Shown here in pieces: positions 33,280 through 41,357 of a stretch of 41,357 nucleotides of DNA (positions are counted from its first letter, which is position 1; each line of letters opens with the position of its first letter). The translations under genes and the position numbers were made by a program. The notes beneath the pieces were generated by a model. That model did not search any database. It worked only from the letters and a program-made list of their open reading frames with translations, and was not told where the DNA came from. Source of the stretch: Armatimonadaceae bacterium (GTDB lineage Bacteria; Armatimonadota; Armatimonadia; Armatimonadales; Armatimonadaceae); assembly GCA_030447685.1 (NCBI GenBank), contig JAUJOK010000003.1, positions 46,669-88,025 of the forward strand, in the 5' to 3' direction.

Positions 33280-34098
33280 TTACCTCGCAGTCCCACCGGG
33301 ACAGGTGACATCGATGCCGCTGTGGGTGGGAAGGCGCCCGTATAGGTTCGGCCTGCTGTTCATGGGCGAGTAGTAGAAGTCGGCTGCGGAATAGGGGTCT
33401 CTTTGGGGCCAGCACTGGTAGCCGGGTAAAACGGCGGCCTTAGCTTGCCCACCTGATTGGGCCTTGGCATGTCCATCGGCATAGAGGATATTGGTGGTCC
33501 CACTATGACGATAATGCGCTCTGTTCCAAGAACCCTGCATGCCTTCCGTGACGGAGCACCAGTCCCAGTTCGCTGCCCTCTGGCAATTGTTCCTCTCGAC
33601 CAGATGGACGGTTATGGTCGGGAACTGCAGTGCGGCCTCGGGAACGGCGTAGGTGCCGTAGTTCTTGCTGGCATCGTTGTTTACGCTCCAGTCATACCCC
33701 ATGTTCATCGGCATGCTGAAAGAGCGGCGAACGGCCACGCCCCAGGGAGCCATGGCTTTGGGGGAAGCCGAGTCGCTCGGGCAGGATAGGATATTGTAGT
33801 TCTTGATATAGGGCTGAGCAAGCCGGTCCCACGACACCCGGTCCAGGCCGCTCGGCCCCGGCACCGTTACATTACCGGGAATCAGGGTTCCGTCGTAGTC
33901 CTGCGAATACATCGCGAAGGCCAAACCAAGGTTCTTCGTATTGGAAAGGCAGGAAGTCTGCCGCGCCTTTTCGCGGGCCTGCGCGAAAACAGGGAAAAGA
34001 ATCGCCGCCAGAATCGCAATGATAGCGATAACGACAAGCAGCTCGATCAGCGTGAATGCGTACCGAGACTTTGTTGGGTGAAGAGGATGACGCCTCAT
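33280..34098 (-). CDS. Type IV prepilin-like protein (DUF1559/H-x9-DG type)
   Basis: The ATG at 34098 is preceded by GGAGAG; upstream in-frame codons have no ribosome site. The 272-residue product has a short basic leader and the prepilin cleavage and helix motif ([20 protein letters not shown]) and then [20 protein letters not shown]. Near the C-terminus [15 protein letters not shown] is the H-x-DG motif of the family. These pseudopilin-like proteins are processed by prepilin peptidase and anchored by the N-terminal helix; they are expanded in Planctomycetes and Armatimonadota, function mostly unknown. A TTGACA / TAGACT promoter lies upstream and a lipoprotein gene follows. Confidence 0.93.
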   Translation of the reverse strand: MRRHPLHPTKSRYAFTLIELLVVIAIIAILAAILFPVFAQAREKARQTSCLSNTKNLGLAFAMYSQDYDGTLIPGNVTVPGPSGLDRVSWDRLAQPYIKNYNILSCPSDSASPKAMAPWGVAVRRSFSMPMNMGYDWSVNNDASKNYGTYAVPEAALQFPTITVHLVERNNCQRAANWDWCSVTEGMQGSWNRAHYRHSGTTNILYADGHAKAQSGGQAKAAVLPGYQCWPQRDPYSAADFYYSPMNSRPNLYGRLPTHSGIDVTCPGGTAR

Positions 34099-34188
34099 AA
34101 TAACTACTCTCCTTCGGGTTGTATGTTCACGCCCCATGGCGTTTTTGACGCTTCGCAACATATCGGAGAAAACGATATATCAACGAAC

Positions 34189-34217
34189 AGTCTACATTTT
34201 CCGCTTCTTTTTGTCAA
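34189..34217 (-). promoter_or_regulatory. Promoter of the prepilin operon
   Basis: On the minus strand TTGACA (34217-34212), a 17-base spacer and TAGACT (34194-34189). The start site would be about 85 bases before the prepilin start. The -10 is the same hexamer as that next to the Pho-box-like array. Confidence 0.68.
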
Positions 34218-34374
34218 TAGATGCTTTCCGGAACCACGGTCGTCTGCTTGTCCTCACCAGGCGTCGCGTCGCACGCGCTGGAAAGCCTATTGCGGCAGGT
34301 ATCCCATTATGAAACGCCGAATTCTCTCACACCACCTCGCCGCCCTCTATTGAGAGAAGGATAATAGGAGCGTT

Positions 34375-34773
34375 ATGCAGTTCAAGGGAATCCATCACTA
34401 TTCGCTCGTCGTCGCCGACATGGAGCGGGCTGTTCGGTTCTACAAGCAGGTGCTGGGCTTGCAGGAGATCGGTATTCCCTCCACCTTCGGCGGCGCGGGC
34501 CTGCGTGTCCGCTGGTTCGCTGTCGGGGACGACGGCCAGCAGATTCACCTAATGCCCCGCCCGGAGCCGGACACTATCTCGCCGCGCCACATCGCCCTGC
34601 ACATTTCCGATATTGACATCGCACGCCGCCAATTGACCGAAAAAGGCGTGCTTTTCGAGGAGGCGGTCGAGATTCCCGGCGCGGAGCGTATCTTTATTCA
34701 GGATCCCGAAGGCAACCGCATCGAGCTGATCCACTGGCGCGAAACCTACCACATCGTCCCCATCAACGAATGA
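34375..34773 (+). CDS. VOC-family (glyoxalase/bleomycin-resistance fold) protein
   Basis: The ATG follows AGGAGCGTT. The 132-residue product has both betaalphabetabetabeta halves: GIHHYSLVVADMERAVRFYK, then VLGLQEIG, and RHIALHISDIDIARRQLTEK, IFIQDPEGNRIELIHW. His7/His8, Glu in the QIH strand and the closing E-L motif are the usual metal-ligand positions of the family. The substrate is not predictable; related proteins include lactoylglutathione lyases and dioxygenases. It is transcribed divergently from the prepilin gene and is followed by two membrane proteins 22 bases on. Confidence 0.9.
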   Translation: MQFKGIHHYSLVVADMERAVRFYKQVLGLQEIGIPSTFGGAGLRVRWFAVGDDGQQIHLMPRPEPDTISPRHIALHISDIDIARRQLTEKGVLFEEAVEIPGAERIFIQDPEGNRIELIHWRETYHIVPINE

Positions 34774-34795
34774 CAGAGATTCCGGCAGAGCAGGC

Positions 34796-35428
34796 ATGGA
34801 CAACAAAACCGATATGGCCCTACGCCTGCTCCTTTCTTTTATCGTTGGGGCTACGGTAACGGGGTTCTCGCTCAACTCGGGTTGGCAGGCATACCGGGAC
34901 AGTCCCCGCGCTTCGTACGGACGATGGGAAACTCGCGGAGTGCTGAAACGGATTGATTCAGCCATTGAAGAATACCGCCAGCAGAATCAGTCTCTTCCAC
35001 GCTCTTTGGGTCAGCTTCCCGCCGGTCCTGCCTCGCGTCTGCAAATCCAGGCAGATGGCACCATTCTGGATGGGTGGAGACGGCCCTTTCTTTATTCTCG
35101 CGAGGGTGCGCGTGCCGTCGTTCTTTCCTATGGTCAGGACGGAAAGCCAGGTGGAGTAGGGCTGAACGCTGATCTTTCTAATCTTCGCCCGAATCCACCG
35201 GAAGCAAAAATATCCTTTAAGCAATTTGTCGCGTTTGCACCGGCAATGGTAAATGCCTGTCTTATTTCCGGCATGCTCGCCTTCCTGCTCACCCTGGTTA
35301 TTACAAACAATGCGCAGTTCAGCCGCCGAGGCAGCATAGCGCTGGCGATCAAGCTCATTGTTACCCTGGTGGCTTCGGCCCTTGTTGCTTCGTTTATGGC
35401 GATGCTGCACATACCATCAGGACACTGA
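34796..35428 (+). CDS. Membrane protein with GspG-like central domain
   Basis: The 210-residue product begins with a membrane helix (LRLLLSFIVGATVTGFSLNS). The middle (RIDSAIEEYRQQNQSLPRSL, DGWRRPFLYSREG, VLSYGQDGKPGG) resembles the periplasmic part of the major pseudopilin GspG, with a helix that carries the LP-x-x-L motif and the D-x-W-x-x-P strand followed by S-x-G-x-D-G. Unlike pseudopilins there is no prepilin cleavage site, and two more membrane helices follow (MVNACLISGMLAFLLTLVIT and IKLIVTLVASALVASFMAML). The gene lies 22 bases after the VOC gene and three bases before the next one. Function unknown. Confidence 0.78.
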   Translation: MDNKTDMALRLLLSFIVGATVTGFSLNSGWQAYRDSPRASYGRWETRGVLKRIDSAIEEYRQQNQSLPRSLGQLPAGPASRLQIQADGTILDGWRRPFLYSREGARAVVLSYGQDGKPGGVGLNADLSNLRPNPPEAKISFKQFVAFAPAMVNACLISGMLAFLLTLVITNNAQFSRRGSIALAIKLIVTLVASALVASFMAMLHIPSGH

Positions 35429-35431
35429 GCC

Positions 35432-35830
35432 ATGCCGTACCGATACGTGCGGGACCCATTGTTCCTGTTCTGCCTGGTCTTGTATTTTGTCAACCGATGG
35501 CTGCTGAAGCCGCTCCTGCCGGGCACGTTTTTCCATAACTCTCTGAATGATCTCATTTGCATCCCGTTCTGGGTACCTATCCTGCTGTGGATGATGCGAA
35601 GGACGGGTCTGCGCACCGACGATGCTCCACCGCAATGGTATGAAATCTTAATTCCGCTGATTCTGTGGTCATGGGTATTCGAAGGGGTGCTTCCCTTTTC
35701 CCGCTTCTTCCAACACCGGGCTACTTCCGATCCTACCGACATTGAGTTTTATACGCTGGGGGCACTCCTTGCTTCCCTGTTCTGGCAAAAGTGGTATGCT
35801 GCCAGTTCTGACAAAGGACAAGAAACGTGA
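35432..35830 (+). CDS. Small integral membrane protein
   Basis: The 132-residue product has three to four hydrophobic segments (LFLFCLVLYFVNRWLL, LICIPFWVPILLWMM, ILIPLILWSWVFEGVL and FYTLGALLASLFWQKW). The start is three bases after the stop of the preceding gene, so coupling is likely. Arginine at RRTGLRTDD suggests a cytoplasmic loop. I do not recognise a family. Confidence 0.78.
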   Translation: MPYRYVRDPLFLFCLVLYFVNRWLLKPLLPGTFFHNSLNDLICIPFWVPILLWMMRRTGLRTDDAPPQWYEILIPLILWSWVFEGVLPFSRFFQHRATSDPTDIEFYTLGALLASLFWQKWYAASSDKGQET

Positions 35831-35861
35831 TCGGGTATAGGAGACATAAAAGGAAACGGCT

Positions 35862-36087
35862 ATGAATCGGTTTGCGTTCTTCCTTCTGGTTCTCGTACTG
35901 GTTTTCATAGGTTCGTTTTTTCATAGGTTCGTTTCTGTTTTTTGTCTGGCCTACTCCATGGAGGTATGCGGGAAAGGGAAAGACGGGCGTGCGAATCAAT
36001 CGTATAATTCAGAAGTTCCAAACCTATGATCACAAAGCAAAAAGATGGCGGAAAGGTCTTCCCAATAAAGCCGGGTCAATCTACTGA
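35862..36087 (+). pseudogene. Small membrane-anchored peptide gene broken by a 16-base duplication
   Basis: AAAAGGAAA precedes an ATG that opens MNRFAFFLLVLVLVFIGSF. As it stands the frame ends after 55 codons at 36029. If one copy of the tandem duplication at 35906-35937 is removed, the frame continues FLFFVWPTPWRYAGKGKTGV, RINRIIQKFQTYDHKAKRWR to TGA at 36087. The restored part, W-P-T-P-x-R-Y followed by V-R-I-N-R, is a pattern I know from small secreted or membrane-anchored bacterial proteins. The insertion is not a multiple of three, so this gene is probably inactivated or was misread. Confidence 0.66.
35902..35934 (+). repeat. 16-base tandem duplication
   Basis: CATAGGTTCGTTT occurs at 35906 and 35922, 16 bases apart, with T-rich flanks that could promote slippage. 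It causes the frameshift in the surrounding small gene. Confidence 0.8.
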
Positions 36088-36296
36088 TCCACTAAACCCC
36101 TATGAAGTCTCATAGGTAAGTCTTGCCGGAACACCTTCCGATGTCAACGACTCCATACGGGCAAACGGCGGTACATTCCGCTATTCTTTGCTCCGCAAGA
36201 TAGCGCCTGCCCTGGTTTGCACTCCTCACCGGGTTCGGGTATAACGTATCGCGGCGCGGGCGCGTGAGGACGCCCGCACCCACTTTTTAGACGCCT

Positions 36297-40014
<3,718 letters not shown>

Positions 40015-40087
40015 ACTGTCTGCCAGTTCGACAAGGCTACAAGCACATGCAGGGTTTGCCCCCATTTTTGCAATGATGGGAGCATTT

Positions 40088-40111
40088 CAGTTGCGTTCCC
40101 CAACGCAACTG
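40088..40111. other. Hairpin downstream of mfd
   Basis: CAGTTGCGTT and AACGCAACTG form a ten-base perfect stem with a CCCC loop, 74 bases after the mfd stop codon. No T run follows, so it is either a terminator of another type or a site in the WD40 gene promoter region. Confidence 0.55.
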
Positions 40112-40136
40112 GAAATATTGGATATGACAGCCAATC

Positions 40137-40166
40137 TTGACGATCAACTTTGCACACCTATCATAT
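40137..40166 (+). promoter_or_regulatory. Possible promoter of the WD40 gene
   Basis: TTGACG at 40137-40142 and TCATAT at 40161-40166 with an 18-base spacer, in an AT-rich stretch 63 bases before the start codon. The -10 match is weak. Confidence 0.35.
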
Positions 40167-40228
40167 ATTCTAATCATTGGAAAGATAGCACATGATTTTA
40201 CCAGCCGCGTGGGTGGCGAGGTTATCCA

Positions 40229-41197
40229 ATGGCTGAGAATATCACTGTCAATAATCTGCCTGTTACGATTTGGGAGACGAATCAGCCGATTCTTTCCGTA
40301 GCAATATCTCCCCAAGGGCACCTGATTGCAGGCGGCGGCGAACAAGGCAGGTTGTTTGTCTGGGATATAGGCACACGCGAACTTGATCCTAAGTTCCAAA
40401 CACCTGCCTTTGAACAAGATAGAAGCGGGCACATGATAAACTCAGTCGCCTTTTCGCCTGATGGACACACTCTGGCAAGTGCTGGTGGTGTCCTTGATGA
40501 AACAGGTGTTCTGTGTTTCTGGGATGTGGAAACAGGGAAACCTGTGAGGAGCGTCTCAGCACACACAGACATATGCCGCCTTGCTTTTGAGCCGGATTCT
40601 CGCATGGTGGCGACGGGAGGCGGCAATGGAGCCGTAAAGTTATGGGACTTGGAAACCGGTGCATTGCTAAGAACAATGGTTCATGGGGCAAGAGTAAACC
40701 GAGTTTCCTTTTCTTCAGACGGTCAGGTCTTAGCAAGTGGAGGATATGAACTTCATGGCAAAAAGGAACGAGGTCAAGTTAAGCTCTGGGACGTGAAGAC
40801 GGGCAATCTTTTGAGCGTTCTTGCAGGCGATAATCAAGGAGTGTATGCTCTTGCCTATTCGCCTGACAACCGTTTCTTAGCGGCTGGTGTTTACACGAAA
40901 AAGGCACAATTGGTAGAAGTTTGGGATGTGCAAGCAGGCAGAATGGTACATACATTGCCGCCGGAGCCTGGCACGGTGTTCTCAATCTCTTTCTCGTCTG
41001 ATGGAAGGCGCTTTGCCTACAACAGTTGGGATGGCGTAACCTGCTGGAACCTTGTTGAAGCACGCGTTGAATGGAAAATTAAAACTCCAAGCAGAACGGG
41101 GTACTCCGGTGCGATAAGCGTTGCCCTTTCTTTTGATGACCGAATCTTAGCAAGTAGTTTTTCGGACAACACAGTACGGCTTTGGCGGATGCCGTGA
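40229..41197 (+). CDS. WD40-repeat protein
   Basis: The 322-residue product is almost entirely WD40 repeats, about seven: ILSVAISPQGHLIAGGGEQG-RLFVWDI, INSVAFSPDGHTLASAG, ICRLAFEPDSRMVATGGGNG-AVKLWDL, VNRVSFSSDGQVLASGG-QVKLWDV, VYALAYSPDNRFLAAGV-LVEVWDV, VFSISFSSDGRRFAYNS and ISVALSFDDRILASSFSDN-TVRLWRM. It should form one beta-propeller for protein binding. There is no signal peptide or kinase domain, unlike many bacterial WD40 proteins. The start ATG follows GGCGAGG. GC content is lower than in mfd and codon choice is different (more A/T-ending codons), which suggests a separate origin. Partner unknown. Confidence 0.92.
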   Translation: MAENITVNNLPVTIWETNQPILSVAISPQGHLIAGGGEQGRLFVWDIGTRELDPKFQTPAFEQDRSGHMINSVAFSPDGHTLASAGGVLDETGVLCFWDVETGKPVRSVSAHTDICRLAFEPDSRMVATGGGNGAVKLWDLETGALLRTMVHGARVNRVSFSSDGQVLASGGYELHGKKERGQVKLWDVKTGNLLSVLAGDNQGVYALAYSPDNRFLAAGVYTKKAQLVEVWDVQAGRMVHTLPPEPGTVFSISFSSDGRRFAYNSWDGVTCWNLVEARVEWKIKTPSRTGYSGAISVALSFDDRILASSFSDNTVRLWRMP

Positions 41198-41198
41198 A

Positions 41199-41357
41199 CT
41201 ATAGCTTTTTGTCAGAAAGACTGCCTGGCAGGGTAATTGCGCCGTCAAATCCCGTATCCATGATAAACTCTACCAGGACGGAGCCGCTCCTGCCCGGCAA
41301 ATCGAGCGGCACGCGGGGAAAGCGGTCACGGAACTGTCCATAGATCACGGCTTGCGC
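41199..41357 (-). CDS. Retropepsin-like aspartic protease, C-terminal part
   Basis: The frame is open from the window edge to a TAG at 41201-41199, one base after the WD40 stop on the other strand. The 52 visible residues include a strand-rich PRVPLDLPGRSG, then VLVEFIMDTGFDGAITLPGS. The D-T-G-F-x-G-x-x-x-L-P signature is that of the single-domain clan AA (retropepsin-like) bacterial aspartic proteases, active as homodimers. Such proteins are usually about 120 residues, so roughly half is outside the window, although the active-site Asp is inside. This short frame is easily missed. Confidence 0.72.
   Translation of the reverse strand, partial: AQAVIYGQFRDRFPRVPLDLPGRSGSVLVEFIMDTGFDGAITLPGSLSDKKL

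Overview
The window looks like a chromosomal segment from a high-GC, two-membrane bacterium, most probably of the phylum Armatimonadota. The clues are a prepilin-like protein with an [23 protein letters not shown] N-terminus followed by a [13 protein letters not shown] signature and a late H-x-DG motif, an LptD-like outer-membrane barrel, surface proteins with FlgD-type C-terminal Ig domains, and an abundance of sigma factors and Hanks-type kinases. The phylum assignment is an inference from protein style; no rRNA or tRNA gene was found.

Layout. 1-1.4 kb: the tail of a probable GH29 fucosidase and a low-GC secreted protein. 1.6-8.6 kb: a large double-VWA membrane protein, convergent with a two-gene operon encoding an intact Ser/Thr kinase and a paralogous pseudokinase that share the same C-terminal extracytoplasmic module. 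8.8-15 kb: a secreted FAD oxidoreductase, a small unknown gene behind a tandem duplication, a TetR regulator with a clear promoter and operator, an ECF sigma factor, a SigA-type sigma factor and an NDUFA9-like dehydrogenase. 15-29.4 kb (minus strand): a run of envelope genes. In transcription order these are a decayed FlgD-Ig fragment, a CsgG-like protein, a subtilisin-like protease and a large paralogous surface protein with the same C-terminal tag, a second secreted small-domain protein, an LptD-like barrel with an N-terminal Ig-like domain, a small acidic protein, and a glycosyltransferase with a cold-shock-like C-terminus. A good extended -10 promoter sits at the head of this run, and several junctions carry strong hairpins.

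29.5-34.1 kb (minus strand): a YkgJ-type cysteine-cluster protein, a P-II signal protein preceded by a four-unit, 11-bp-phased Pho-box-like array, a small unknown gene coupled to an SGNH hydrolase, a complete but decayed IS1-like element with terminal repeats and target duplication, and a prepilin/lipoprotein pair with promoter and terminator. 34.4-36.1 kb (plus strand): a VOC protein, two membrane proteins and a small gene broken by a 16-bp duplication. 36.3-40.0 kb: mfd, which can be read as one 1241-residue protein only if eight single-base losses are restored; it carries a palindromic repeat inserted in its coding sequence. 40.2-41.4 kb: a lower-GC WD40 protein and the end of a retropepsin-like aspartic protease.

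The parts I find least ordinary are the kinase/pseudokinase pair with its shared outer module, the 15-29 kb surface cluster with its common C-terminal tag, the Pho-box-like promoter of the P-II gene, and the repeat insertion in mfd. All functional names rest on motif recognition by eye; no database search was run.
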